From Colletotrichum lupini (taxonomy: Eukaryota; Ascomycota; Sordariomycetes; Glomerellales; Glomerellaceae): DNA of 64,000 nt. Numbering within the stretch: position 1 is the first letter of the stretch; each line of letters starts with the position of its first letter. Positions 34,544 to 48,044 of this stretch are shown here, piece after piece. The notes under the pieces were generated by a model. The model was not told the origin of the DNA. It searched no databases and saw only the letters and a list, made by a program, of their open reading frames with translations. The stretch is taken from positions 1,364,001-1,428,000 of the forward strand of contig NC_064681.1 in NCBI RefSeq assembly GCF_023278565.1. Reading direction: 5' to 3'. A program made the translations under genes and the position numbers.

Positions 34544-36512
34544 GGCACAAAGCAACGGACGAGGGAATTCTCAGCGGAGATGCTTAATTCGACCTTTTTT
34601 TTTTTCTCTCTCTCCTTCACTCTACCGGCTCGGTATTTCACGGCACTGGATTGGTCAAATGATTGAAATGGAACCCCGATCGGGATCCATGCCCCTGGGC
34701 CCGGGAAAGGCCCGTGGAAAAGGGTTGAAAGGATCCCGGATCGGGGGGATTCTCGACGTTCAAGAGAACCGGCACCCTTGTACGTCCGGTTGGCCGCCGC
34801 ATCCATGAGCTGTACTTATTTTTCTTCGCCGGGCCGCACTTCATTATATTCTTATTCCATTTCAAACCCAAGAACTACCCTTCATGCTTCTTCATGCTGA
34901 GAGGCGGCACTTGATCCTTCGCCGCAACTGCCACACCAGGTATCATCGGATCAGGTTTACCTTCTTCAACTTGGCAAGCATTCACCTGTCGTTGGGCCAG
35001 GTCTTTTGACCTCGTCATCCTGGGGCCATTAACGTGGCACGTCGCACTGCTTGACACCCATCACGACGGTTTGCGGAGATTTCTCTCGTGTTGCCTGTAA
35101 CACTCATGTCGTGGCTCACGGTTAGCGTCGCCCGGTAATGTGGCGATATGGAGTCTTGAGCAACATCTTGGTTGTTAGTGAATGACTTGTCAACGTTCGC
35201 TACGTGACCTCTGATCCTACAGGAGAACGTGTGACTCAACGTAGAAGAACCTTGAATGGAGCCAGAAGTCTGGATCAGCCACACCTTCAGAGTTTGTGCT
35301 TTCGCATTGCGTAAAGTTTTAGTAAGAAATAACATGTGTGATGTTGTGGCTGATTTGTCGATAATAGGATTGGCATACTTGCTTTCTTGATCCTGGCATG
35401 TCCGTCATTGGTCAATTGAGACGGTGATTCGTGGAATCTTCGAATTGGCATGTTGGCATTAGATCTATGCTCCCCCTATCTTGCTTCATCTTTTCTCCAA
35501 GGCAACATGTCTCACGGCTGGGTCCGCGAGTGGGGATGGAGGCATTCATCACGAAGCCACAAAAATGGGCGTCGAAACTTGCAAGACTCACCAAAGCTCG
35601 TGTTTCCCATCAATTGGCTTGAAATCTTTGTTGATAACACACTGTCAAGCTAATGGAATATGAGACTTTCTCATCTAGCTGAGTGATATGACTGAACTCC
35701 ATGAAGCTGTCTTCCCGTCCGTACCGTCCTTTCACCTTCGCATCAACGTAAATCCTCCCGACAATACTCCATGCTACATACAATTTCCTACCTACGATGC
35801 AGGTACGCAAATACGGAGCGACGGGGACAGGTTTTCCATGGTGAATGTGGGAAGTGGACCTGTCAGGTAAACGACAAAAGTACCCAAAGCGCCGGGTCAT
35901 GACGCTCACCGCCCGGACCGCTTGGATGACCGTGAAATGCGGCATCTAAGGCGGCAAATCAGATGCTACCTTGGCAGCCTACCCACCTAAGCTACAGGTC
36001 ATTCACAGCAGGAACCATGCGCTAAGTAGGTTCCTTCCCCCGAAACTCTCACTGCAAGGCGCCTGTGCAGCCTTCCCCCATCACAAACCTGGAGGGCTTT
36101 CCGCGACCTTCCTGAATCTCCAAGGCCACTACTTCGTACCGAAAACCCACTAAACACAACCGCCACCGTCGCTGCCCTGACTTCCCTTGTGCAGATCCAG
36201 CAGCGACAGGCAACCCAAACGGCTCCTCACCTTCACCTCAGGTCCAGAATTCTCTCAGCACCGCCAATACAATCGCCAACAACACTATTCACGCAAACCC
36301 GAACCGACACGACCACTTGCCCCCCCAGGCAAGGCCTGCCGCTGCGAATAATCTTACCGATGCCGGCCCATGTTGACGCGCAGAGTCACATTCGTTTACA
36401 ACACTCGATCCCATAGCATCAGCTCCCGACATCATCAGTGCCATCCTGCCCTATGTAGCGCCCGTCCGCTTTCAACCCTTGCATATACAACACTCGATTC
36501 TCACGATCCGCC

Positions 36513-39500
36513 ATGGATCGTGCTAGGAAGCGTCAGTTGCGCTCTCCCGCCCGCCCGCCGCCTCCTCTCCTACTATGCGGCATCTTGCTAACAGCCACTC
36601 AGGTGAATTGCGCTCCTTGAACACCCGCGCTTGGGATGGCGAGCAAGGTTCGTACATCGGGTTCAGACCCCACCATGCCCAACACCCCTCCTCTGACTTG
36701 CCTCTCCTACACAGACCTGTTTGCTGTCAGCAAATCTCTCGATTCATCTCTCAAGAAGAATACCGCCTTCATCAAGCGCCTTCGAACCGCCGTATCAGCC
36801 GCGACCCTAAATACCTTCCTCCAAGAGATCCGCACCCTCAGCCTCCACAAGTACCTCTCCGAAATTGTCTCTGCCTGTTTCGAGGGCCTATGCAGACTCA
36901 AGTCCCCCGGCGAGATCGAAGCTGGCGTCGAAATTGTTAGCGCTCTACACCAGCGCTTTGGTCCCAGCGAGTTCACCGAATACCTAGGATGGCTGCTTGG
37001 GAAGGGAATGGCAACGCCCGACAAGAGCTTGCTCAAGTCGTTGGCACCCGAGGTCCGCGAGAAGGAGGAGAAAGAGCGCTTGACGCGCCAGCGTGTGCTC
37101 TTGCGCATTGTTACCGAACTTTGGCTGGTTGATGTTCTGCGAACTCTCGATGACGTTACAAGACCAGACGACGCTACCAAGGGTGCTACAGGTAAGGTCG
37201 CTGAGCTGAAGCCCAGAGCGCAGGCAAACAGGAGCGGCGCTACCGAGCCTTTTCCCCTTGAAGTACTCAAGGATCTACTTGGCCATGATCGGGAACACGT
37301 AAACTTGCCTCTACTCGTCATCTTCGTCAAGGCCTTTAGCTGGGATATCTTGGGAGTCAAGTCTTCGGCTGCCGAGGGACGAAAGACAGTTGAGGAGGAC
37401 GGCGCGACCAAGACTGCCAACGGAATTGTACACGGGGAGAGTGGCGGCGAAGACCAAGTCATCGACACCGAAGATCAGCCGTTCACGCCCCCTGAGCTTC
37501 AGGAGAAGTTCAAGACTATCCTCAAAAAGTACTTTGAGGACGTCAAAAGCCATGTCGTTCGAGACCAGAAATCAATCCATTCCCAAGCCCGCCGCAATGC
37601 TGAGGCCTACGTCAAGTCTGGCGAGGTTTTTGAAGATCGCCAGGCCAACTTTGAAAAGCAAATGAAGGCCCAGGAGCGGCTGGTAGCCAATGCTCAGGCC
37701 ATCGCGGACGCCATTGGCGCTGATATGCCTGATCTCAAGGAGAGCGATGACTCGCTGGGCAATACCAATGGCTCGATCGGTCTGGTCAAGGCTGGTGACT
37801 ATCTTCGGGGTCTTGGTGACGGTGCTGGTATTTGGGAGGATGAAGATGAGCGACGCTTCTACGAAAACCTCGTCGACCTGAAGGGCAAAGTTCCGGGCAT
37901 TCTTTTGGACGACGGTAAGAAGAAGAAGTCCGATAACGAGGAGCAAGTGGGCAGGAAAGTGGAAGTTACCGATGCACCGGAACCACCCAAGGTCCCGGAC
38001 GCAGCCGAAGACCAGTCCACCTCCATCGCCAACAAGACGATTGGTGCTCAGGTGGACGCAGTGTTGGCCCGCCTGCCAGATCTCACCAATAAGGACGTTA
38101 TTGACCAAGCTGCTATCGACTTCTGCTACCTCAACTCGAAAGCCTCGCGCAACAGGCTAATCAAGGCTTTGACTGAAGTCCCCAAAGGCCGCGGAGACCT
38201 GCTGCCCTCATGGGCCAGGCTCGCTGCTACTTTGGGTAGATACATGCCGGATATCCCCAAAGGCCTTGTCGACTATCTTGATGCCGAATTTCGCAGTCTG
38301 CAAAGACGAAAGGACAAAGACTTCCTGGGCCAAGTGCGCTTGAGCAATATTCGCTACCTTGCTGAACTGACCAAATTTGGCATCGTTCCGGAGCACGTTG
38401 TGTTTCATTGCCTCAAAGTCAGCCTCGACGACTTCTCGAGGATGAACATCGAGATCATCTGCAATCTCTTAGAGAACTGCGGACGGTACCTTCTGCGGAA
38501 CCCAGAGACTTCACCACGCATGGCAACCTTTCTCGAGACATTGCAACGCAAGAAGTCTGTCCAGCACATTGGCCAAGCCGAACGCATGCTCATCGAGAAC
38601 GCCGTCTACTATGTTGACCCTCCTGACCGGCCTGCCATTCAGCAAAAGGAGCGCACCCCCATGGAGCTGTTTATTCGCAAGTTGATCTACATGGACATGA
38701 CTAAGCGTAATTACAGTAAGGTCTTGAAGCAGATTCGCAGACTTCACTGGGAGGAGGCCGAGGTAAGTCACAATTGATTATTGCAGTGTCGTCGGGAATT
38801 AACCATACGACAAGGTTGTCACCATTCTTGAAAAGGTCTTCTCTAAGCCGGGCAAAGTCAAGTACGGCAATATCCATCTTCTCGCAATTCTTCTCAGCGC
38901 AATTTACCGCTATCACCCTGCTTTCGTCGTCAGGGTTATCGACACTGTCATGGAGTCGATCAGCTTCGGGCTGGAGCAAAACGACTTCAAGTTTTACCAG
39001 CGAAGGATTTCTGAGGTCAAGTACATTGGTGAACTCTACAACTACCGAATGGTTGAGCATCCAGTCGTCTTCGACACTATGTACAAGATTATGACATTTG
39101 GCCATGGTGGTCCGCCCATCCCCGGTCGACTGAATCATTTCGATTTGCCCGATGATTTCTTCCGCATTCGTTTGATTGCGACTATCTTGGAAACCTGTGG
39201 CATGTACTTTGCCAAGGGCGCGGCTGGCAAGAAGTTGGACTACTTCTTGTCGTTCTTCCAGGTTTGTGTCTTTGGATTTCGAGTGGCTTCCCGTTGACTA
39301 ATACATGATAGTACTACATCTATACCAAGCAATCGCTGCCCATGGATATCGAGTTCATTGTTCAAGACACTTTCGCCCTTACACGACCCCAGTGGAAGTT
39401 GGCAACCAACCTCGAAGAGGCTTCAAAGGCATTCCAGCTTGCCATAGCTCAGGACCAAAAGGTCTCGGGAGCCGACAAGACGCTCGAGGCCGATGATGCA

Positions 39501-40532
39501 TCCATCGGATCGTCTTCGGACGATGAGGATGGAGATGAACATTTGCCTGAGCCCGAGGCTGACGAAGAAGAGTCTGATTCTGACGAAGATGCTGAGGTAA
39601 GAGAATTGCATAGGCCGTGCTGGCCCAACCCGTTACTGATCAGTCGTACGAACAGGACAATGACGTCGACATGTCTCACGCGGACTCCGATAGCGAGGAT
39701 GAAGCTATCGTGGTCACTCGTCAGCAGGAACAGGTTGATCCGGAGGCCGAGGCTGAGTTTGAACGTGAATACGCTAAGATGATGGCCGAGAGTTTGGAGT
39801 CTCGCAAGTTCGAGCGCAAGCCCTTGTTTGACGTGCCACTGCCCGTCCGCGGCAAAAGCAAGGAGTCAGCAACAGCAGCCGACTCTGGAGATACCGGTGT
39901 GCCCGCTCCCAGTAGCACAATGGCCTTTTCGCTCTTGACGAAGAAGGGCAACCGTCAGCAGGTGGGTGAAGTCGTCGTGGGTTTCGTGCAGTTGTCATCT
40001 TTGCTAACAAGCTTCGCAGACGCGTACTGTGGAAGTTCCTTCCGATTCAACATTTGCTGTGGCTATGAAAACTCAGCAACAAGCCGAAAGAGAGGAGCAG
40101 CAACGCATCAAGAACCTTGTCTTGAACTATGATCTTCGCGAGAGCGAGGATCCGGATGGTAACGACTGCCCAAACCCAATCAAAGCACACCTAGATATTC
40201 ACAACCCCCAAGCAGGCCACGAGAAGCCAACTTCCTACCACCATAATCGAACAGATCGCGGAAAAGACCGCGGCGGACAACGGGTTCGCAAGCTTCAGCT
40301 AAGTGACGTTGATTGGTATGAATCATCAACCAAGCGTGGAAACTATTTCGCGCGGGCACATACTCCTCGCTCCGACTGGGACGTAGAAGCTGGCAACGAT
40401 GTAGAGCAGTCAGAGACTCCTCCAACATATCAGCACGGTACTGTTCACAAGCGTCACATGCCGGCCATGCACTCTACGCCCAGACCAGGAGATCGGAAGG
40501 AACAGCCTAGCCGGGTTCGCAAGTGCCAGTAG
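36513..40532 (+). CDS. upf2: Nonsense-mediated mRNA decay factor UPF2/NMD2
   Basis: UPF2 bridges UPF3 and UPF1 to trigger decay of mRNAs with premature stops. I read seven exons: 36513-36531, 36603-36647, 36715-38762, 38815-39261, 39312-39596, 39644-39961 and 40020-40532, joining in phase to 1224 aa. The first two exons are 19 and 45 nt. They give MDRARKRELRSLNTRAWDGE, the usual start of fungal NMD2 proteins; the nearer ATG at 36636 is out of phase with this and would read through an intron. MIF4G repeats: one near 22-230 (SSLKKNTAFIKRLRTA), one near 460-640 (IGAQVDAVLARLPDLTNKDVIDQAAIDFCYLN), one near 680-880 (MELFIRKLIYMDM; GLEQNDFKFYQRRISEVKYIGELYNYRMV). An acidic Ser/Asp/Glu region (900-1000) precedes the UPF1-binding part. 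The last ~65 residues after DVDWY look non-conserved; a GTATGA donor there could mean a further intron and an earlier stop. Confidence 0.92.
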
Positions 40533-41840
40533 AGTTCGCTAACGAAGGGGAAACCTCGATTTCATAACAGGACGTGAAGAACGCACCATCATACAGAACT
40601 AGGTTCTGAGGATACACGTTATTGCAGTCTACCAGACGCTACCAATACAACCCCCTGGAGGTTGCCCCAACTGCCAAGACTTCCAGGGTGCAGGATGGCT
40701 CCGGAGGCTCACTGAGGCAGACAAATCCATGCGAGGCACCAAACGCGGCCGAGTATACTCTCGTCACCGGAGCTTACTAGCTTTTCAGGCTCATAATACT
40801 CCACGATCTAGCCGAGACCCATGGCGGACTGGCAAGTAAATAACCCAAGCTGCGATCAACAATTGGTTTATAACTTAAGGATTCATATGGATGAAGAGCC
40901 ATGGGTTGCAAGGATGGCCAGTCACCGGCTAGATCGTAGTTTGTGCGTAAGGGTGATGATGAAGGAGAGAGGAACGCCAGGTGGAATGGATGGGTGCAAA
41001 GCAGATCTTTACCACAACAGCTAAGCAAGTGGGTACAGTACCTATAAGATCTGAAGCCATCATTCTGGTTGATTGGCCCTGGGATCACTGCCGTCTTTTC
41101 TTTACAGAGGAGAATTCCCACATTCAACATTCTTTTGATAGAGAGAAGTAGATGTCCAATATTGAGAAAGGTAACAGACACATGAGCAAATAGGCTTGGC
41201 TGTCGTTGCCAGTGCCTCTTCCGACCCGTAATAGGCAATTTTGATCTAAGTCATTTCTCACGGGCGAATCTGGCTAAATGATTCACTCATGGTGGCATGG
41301 CAAGAGGTAGGAAAGCGTAATTGTGATTTTCAACCTGATCGTTCTAGTGAAGTGGCTGACAGCCTGATCTTGTACTCTCACAGGATTCGCAGCTGAATCG
41401 CTGGGTCCGTTGGCCAGAATTTTGAACAAGATGGTTGCGGATGTGGCTTACAGTCGACCCGATGTGTGGTTTGAGAGCTGGTGTGAAGTGGGGTGGGGGC
41501 ATCATGGCACTGGTCGACGGTGCTAGATCTGATGTAACTTGATGGTGCTTCTTGGCAAGCATTAGCTGTGGGCAAGAGGAAATACGAAGTGCACATGTTT
41601 CAGTTGGCACAGGCAGTACCATTACTTGGAAAGGGTGTCATCGTTCGTTTCATCTTGGAAGAAATCCCTAGGCTGACGTTGCATCGTAGGTAGTTGACGC
41701 TGGCCAGTCGAGTCTCGGTGAAAAGAATTTTGTTTCTCATTTGCGGCAGGAAACGTCCCGACAACAGCATGCTGTGCATTTGGCGCTGCCATTGTTGCCA
41801 CGCAGCTGTTCAGCACAACTACACCGCGACTGCAGCCGCG

Positions 41841-41868
41841 ACCGGACGTAGGCCATCCTACGTCCGGT
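41841..41868. repeat. Perfect 12-bp inverted repeat with 4-nt loop
   Basis: ACCGGACGTAGG (41841-41852), loop CCAT, then its exact reverse complement (41857-41868). It could form a hairpin in RNA or a cruciform in DNA, or bind a dimeric factor. Confidence 0.8.
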
Positions 41869-44680
41869 GGACGCAAGACGGGCTGCAAAAAAGCCAAAGG
41901 TGTGCTCTGAGGTTCATGCAGGTCGAAAGTGTATGTCTACGGCCAGGGCGATGGCAAAAGACGAACAGGACCCTGTGCGCGTGTCGAATCCGATGGCGAC
42001 AGCTTGACAAGGCTGGGCAACATTATTGGGCCGAACCTTGACCTTATTTGTACATAAGCTCGCTTCATTCGTCCGATGTCGAGGTTCTCACTACGCCTGC
42101 CTCGGCCAAGGCATCGCAAACGGAGAAGAAGGTCGTTGATGCCAGTGCCGAGTAAAAATGCTGACAATTCACATTGACAACAACGACGTGTCACTTTCAC
42201 ATTTGAGGTGGTTGAAGAGGTTACTAGCCACACAAGTCGAAACTTGAGTCGGCGGCGGCGGGCGATCGCGTGGCAAATTGAGACTGCAAACAACTATCTG
42301 TCGCCTGCGAGATGCCATCTTCGAGGGGGTTGAGGATGGATGGGAGTAGGAGCGCGTATCCGTAGAGGGGTGGTCTGGAAGCGGGTGGGGGGTGAGCGAG
42401 GCACGCGTGGGCGTATGGCGCCGTTGTCCCAGTGTGTCCTGAAATATCACATTCCGGCTGATCCTGGGTTGCTCGGACGTCCACGGACGTCTTGGGGTGG
42501 AATCTGTATGGTACCATGCCCATATCCACCGGCTAGGTAAGAGATGTTCAGCACCGACCACGGCAACACTGCGCCCACCCTAGACTGGAAGACAGGGAGA
42601 TGGAAGGATTAGTAAAAGAGGATTTGAGCGAATCCAAGGACGTGAGGAATTGGGCGCGGTCTTGTTGTAGACATTGGTTTTGTATCGAGATATCGCTAGC
42701 AAAGCTTGAGGTCAGATGCCCTGGAACACGGCCGGAGTTGGAGTAGATGATTTGGAAGATGGTTGTGTGGACTGTGGAAGAGGTCGAATGCGGCAGAGAG
42801 CCGTCTCGTTTGGTTCTGGCCCCAAAATAGACGGGATCGTTCGTGGTTGCATAGCCGTGGATATCGGAGAATTTCGTTTCTTTCCTGAATCCTCGTCGAC
42901 TTTGGAGAAGTGAAATAAGACAAGCGCGATGGATGTTTTGGGAAAGAGTTCCCCACAAGCGCCGGGATCGTCGTCGGCAAGATTGGCTGCCCCTGGACCA
43001 AATCGTCTTAGCGCCTCAGGGCAAGGTTCGGTTTGCTAACCTTGAGGGAGGTGCGCCAATCATGTTTCCTTCCTCCTGGATGTCCCGTCCCTCACAAAGT
43101 GCGATGGAAGACGGGAAGCCCCAGATGCGAATCACCAAGGTTTCCTTCCGTCACCTCAGTCAAATTCCAGCTGGCAGGGATCATCTTCTCAGCGTTTGAT
43201 AGTAAGGGTTTACGGAGTACTGGCCCCAGTATACATACCAACCTGAAGCTTGCTTGGCCGAGGTGCCTCGCTCGGTTCTTGGTGTGCTCCAAGCTCACCT
43301 TACCTAGGTACCATAGCAATGCTGCCTCTAGAAAGCACTTTACGGATGGGTGTTTGTCATTGTTTGTTGGGAGGTGACGGTCAAGGAGTGGCAAAGGCCA
43401 ACCGGAATGGCTTCTACGGCAACCGCGCATAGGGTTAGGCGGGCGGGTTGCGGCGTCTAAACTACGTGACTACCGACTGTGAGAACAGAACATTCCATCG
43501 CAAACTCAAAAAGAGACACTTCATCTTTAATTCATGGGGTGATGCTTTGCATTTACCCTAATGCGATGGCGGTCGAATAAGGTGGCCGTACAGGGCACCG
43601 GAAGTTCTTTGATACAGCGGCCCCTACCGCCCGAAGTCCCGGCTGTGCTGACGACCCACCTGTTGGCTCATCTGATCCCTGCCCGACCCTTCCCTAAATG
43701 GACTTGATCCTCTCTGATATGCTTAGCTAATGCAATTGACACCCCTGCTTCACCAAGGGCAAATGCAACTTCACGTCGGGTCCTTGAGTGCCAACAGCGC
43801 ATACCTACTTTGCTACTCTCACATCGCTTCGCTAATTATCCCAGGTTCACCTGCCGTGTACGTCACATTCTACACAAATATGCTCAGATATTGGAAATGC
43901 AGGATACCTACCTTACCCCAACGGGTCTGGGCTGTTCGTTCAGACAGGAAAGGTAGACCCAGATCCAACAAGGTGTGCGGAAGAACTCTCGCGGGGCTCG
44001 GCTGGGCTGTGCATTCCAGAGTTGACGATCACGTCCGTCTCCTACTCATAGTTGTTCCCAGCAACGAGAGCCTTGACCTACGTAGTCGCCGTTAGCATCA
44101 GAAGCACATCATATTTCAGCAACGATCGCGGATCTAAACGAGACCACGAGGACGGGTGATACCCCTAAACCACCTTTGCGTGATTAGCATTCCGTCGAGA
44201 ACCCGGCTGCGTGGAAAGTTGTAGACACGAGGCATGTCGCACCAAGGGTCCTGACAGTCGTACCACATGCCATTCTAACTATCTTGCCCGGTTAACTCAT
44301 CCAGCATTTCTGAGCGAGGCTATTGCCACGACGGCAACCCGATTCGTCAATCTTGCCATGTACCAGGCGCCGGGGACGTCTAGGAAACTGTAGAAACACG
44401 TCTCCTAGGTCCCGCTCGGCATACAGCTTGCAACTCGAACCGGCCGGTCGCAATACCAAGAGCCCCTCCATGTGCGCAATCGGGTGGCTATCCGCGCCAA
44501 AATGATGCCTCGCCTGGCTTGACATTGGCGCCCATCCATCAACTGGCTAATGTGATCCGTGCAGGTCGGTGATCCCTGAGAGCTGCTCTTTGCTTGCTTG
44601 CCTGCTTGTTTGCTTGATCCCCTTGGGCTGAATACCTAATCATCCTCCTTACCCACCTATTCAACTTGGACCATCCAGAA

Positions 44681-44695
44681 CCCCCCCCCCCCCCC
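44681..44695 (+). repeat. Poly-C run (15 C)
   Basis: Fifteen consecutive C residues in intergenic DNA, about 770 bp upstream of the chitin synthase start. Confidence 0.85.
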
Positions 44696-45467
44696 TTCAT
44701 CGGTCTGTGAGGTACCGGATCGATCCTAGACGGGCGCGGCTCTATCGAGCCTCGAACCCTGTTCGCGCCTCCCCCGTCTTTGGTGCCCTTTCCTTTTCCG
44801 TCTTGCTCCATGTTGCGCCCCAGGCTTCTTAAGACGAGTAGGAGCCAGCCAACATCTCCCGTCATCTGATTTTCTACTCAGCGTCTCTTTTAGTCTCCGT
44901 CGCTCTGCGATCTTCCTTTGTCCTCTCTGGCTGATCCCCGCTCATGATGTACTCGTTGACCTCATAAGAGCCCATCTGAGCTTGAGTGTCGCGACCGACA
45001 TTTTCTTGGCCAATCTGAACAGGCCGGTCACTACTGGGAGGTGAGTCGTTTCCTCATCCGGCCCATCGCAAGTCACCCCAAGCTCACCTCACTCGAAGAA
45101 AAAGGTGGCTTTGCCCATGTTCACGGCCGAACCATCAGAGCTCGCCTTTTCGCGGTTACCGACTACTTTGTTCGGATATCTTGCTTCCGTTGGTGCGGCA
45201 CAACTTGAGAGTCTCGACTCCAGCCCAACACACCCGTCCGACTGGATTCAAGAAAACGAGTGTTAAACATAGTACGCGCCGTACAAGCGAGCTGCAACTA
45301 CCCGACGACAACACGCTTTATCTGCACGATCCCGCCTCCCTCACCGTGACGTGGACCTTTTCTATCCAGCTGAAGTTGCGGTTTTCGGTCGGCTCATTGC
45401 CCGGCTGCGTTTGCTTCCACCGCTCGCGTATCATCGATTCAGCGCACTTTTTTTTTTCTTAGACACG

Positions 45468-48044
45468 ATGGAAGACTACAGTTATCTTGTCAAGATGGCG
45501 GAGCCTGGTGATGAGAATTACTGGGCCCCCAAGGATGTAAGCCCCTCTGGAACTTGTATATACATCCTCACTTGCTGACATGCCCAGATTGTTTACACTT
45601 CCATTGTCGGATTGGTGATGTTGGCAGCCATCCTCGAATGGTTCCTATGGATTGCTGCATTTCTGTACTGCCTATGGAAGGTCTTCGTCAAGGCCGAGCA
45701 CTGGTCCATTCGAGTATTGGCAGTCATTGTTGGCATCTTGTTCACTTGTTTCAGGTAAGTGGAAGCGTCACGCAATCCTCTCACACGAAAGATGGTTGAG
45801 CTTACGATTCTCACTAGAGCAATTTTCCTCCCAATCATGATCGTCACTCTGCCTCTGCCCAGTGCTGTCGTAAAGTACTGGCCGACGAACATGGTCGATG
45901 TCCTTCAGTGGTTCGCTTTCTGGAGTTTTGCTGGTCTTCTGACCATCCCATGGCTATTCTGCGTCTATCAGCTTGTTACCAACCAGCTCGGACGAACGAA
46001 GAGAATCAAGCAGGTTCTGGACGAAGTCTCGGCACCAAAGGTCGTTATTGTTATGCCCGTTTACAAGGAGGACCCTGATGTTCTCGTTGTTGCCATCAAC
46101 TCCGTCGTCGACTGCGACTACCCGCCCTCATGCATTCACGTCTTTCTCTCGTTCGACGGTGACCAGGAAGACGAACTCTACCTGAACACTCTCGAGAAGC
46201 TGGGTGTCCCGCTGACGTTGGAGACATACCCCAAGAGCATCGACGTCTCATACAAATCCGCCCGTATCACCGTCTCCCGATTCCCCCATGGCGGCAAGCG
46301 TCATTGTCAGAAGGCTACCTTCAAGCTTATCGACAAGGTTTACGAGCATTACCTCAAGAGAAACGACAACCTATTCATCCTTTTCATCGATTCCGATTGT
46401 ATTCTGGACCCTACTTGCCTGCAGAACTTCGTCTTCGATATGGAAATGAGCCCTGGTAACCCCAGAGACATGTTGGCCATGACCGGTGTTATCACGTCTA
46501 CGACTAAGAAGTATAGCTTGATTACACTGCTCCAAGACATGGAGTATATCCATGGCCAACTTTTCGAGCGAACTGTCGAGTCCGGATGTGGCGCTGTCAC
46601 CTGCCTTCCCGGTGCTTTGACGATGCTTCGATTCTCTGCTTTCCGCCGCATGGCCAAGTACTACTTTGCCGATAAAGCTGAGCAGTGCGAGGATCTTTTC
46701 GACTTCGCCAAGTGCCATCTAGGCGAGGACCGCTGGCTGACGCATTTGTTCATGATCGGAGCCAAGAAGCGATATCAGATTCAGATGTGTACCTCCGCCT
46801 TCTGCAAGACCGAGGCTGTCCAGACCTACAGATCCCTTATCAAGCAGCGTAGACGTTGGTTCCTGGGTTTCCTGTCCAACGAAGTCTGCATGCTTACTGA
46901 TTGGCGTCTCTGGAAACGCTACCCTATCCTGGTTCTGGTTCGATTCATGCAAAACACCATTCGAACCACGGCTCTTTTGTTCTTCATCATGGTTCTCGCT
47001 ATCATCACCACCTCCAAGAAGGTTGACAACTTGCCGGTCGGTTTCATTGCAATTTCTCTCGGACTCAATTGGCTCATGATGTTGTACTTTGGTGCCAAGC
47101 TCCGTCGATACAAGATCTGGCTGTACCCGATCATGTTCATCTTGAACCCCTTCTTCAACTGGTTTTACATGGTTTACGGTATCTTCACGGCTGGTCAGAG
47201 AACATGGGGAGGCCCGAGAGCTGATGCCGCCACTGCCGATACTGGGACTACTGCTCAAGAGGCCATTGAACAAGCCAAGGAAGGTGGAGACGAGCTCAAC
47301 ATCGTGCCCGAAACGTTTATTCCTGCCGCTGAGGCCCGAAAGGAAAGCATCGCTGGCGGCAAGGGCAACATGGGCCCCATGGGCCGCAAGCACAGCGTCG
47401 TACAGCCGCCATCGCAAATCGAGGGACGCTTCGCTGCCAGAAAGAAGTCTGCAGCTGGATTCTATGTCAACGCTGACGACTCCCAAGTCACTGTTAACCG
47501 ATCCGGTCCTAGTGGTTTCGGTCCGGCATGGGCTTTGCAGTCACGCGACTCGTTTGATAGTATGGTGTCGTCGCAGACCGCTGGCAACTCGGTCTACATG
47601 CCCCGTCGTGTGGAGAGTATCATGGGTGAGGAGGATCGCAAGAAGTACGAGCTTGCACAGCAGAGCCAGTTCAACCAGTTTTTGTCCAACTCTAAGCGAT
47701 TTGGAGCTCAGACCACAACCACTGGCCAGGTTTACGAATATTCCGATGCTGAGATGAAGAGAGGAGGATTCCAAGACGTTCCGATTCCGATGGATAAAGG
47801 CCAGGAGTACACCGACAATGTCCGGATGGGTTCTGTTGACAACAACTTTTCTGGACGGCCACAGTCTGGAGAAGGCCTGCCACGACAAGGGATGAACGCA
47901 ACACATTCGGCCAGAGGCGGCCGTAGCCCTCTTGCGAGAGCTAGCTTGGTCCGCACGATCCCTCTGGAAGATGTCCAGTCTGAGGGTGAAAGCTCAAGCG
48001 GAGGCCATGACAGCCGCGATCACTCGCCCAAGAGAAGACAGTAG
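45468..48044 (+). CDS. Chitin synthase, division with QRRRW core and no myosin motor (class VI-like)
   Basis: Three exons (45468-45536, 45588-45754, 45818-48044) give 820 aa. Chitin synthases extend beta-1,4-GlcNAc chains from UDP-GlcNAc across the plasma membrane. Three N-terminal hydrophobic segments (IVYTSIVGLVMLAAILEWFLW; IRVLAVIVGILFTCFRAIFL; MVDVLQWFAFWSFAGLLTIPW) precede the catalytic domain. Motifs: VIVMPVYKEDP (near 170), FLSFDGDQED, FIDSDCILDP, ESGCGAVTCLPGALTM, GEDRWLT and QRRRWFLGFLSNE (near 435). Two to three membrane segments follow (ILVLVRFMQNTIRTTALLFFIMVLAI; VGFIAISLGLNWLMMLYFG; LYPIMFILNPFFNWFYMVYG), then a ~250-residue Ser/Gly/Gln-rich tail. No myosin head or cytochrome b5 domain is present, which excludes classes V and VII and suggests class VI (ChsD-like); exact class is from memory. 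Confidence 0.92.

Larger units (their letters stand above)
33559..36512. other. Divergent intergenic region between niaD and UPF2
   Basis: About 2.95 kb without a supported gene, containing the niaD control sites and both promoters. Small frames at 34298-35945 on both strands have no recognisable features. Confidence 0.5.
40533..45467. other. Largest gene-free stretch, about 4.9 kb
   Basis: No gene supported. Open frames on both strands stay below 155 codons and none shows a domain or good splice continuation. Two structures are called separately: a perfect inverted repeat and a poly-C run. A TACGGAGTA word lies at 43210-43218. The last ~500 bp are pyrimidine-rich and probably the chitin synthase leader. 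A non-coding RNA cannot be excluded. Confidence 0.45.

Noticed and set aside
40777..42958. Minus-strand open frames of 90-155 codons in the large spacer
   Set aside because: No recognisable domain, no splice chain between them, and amino-acid composition typical of random translation.
45181..45462. Upstream open frame ending just before the chitin synthase start
   Set aside because: It depends on a non-ATG start codon, so a real uORF is not supported.
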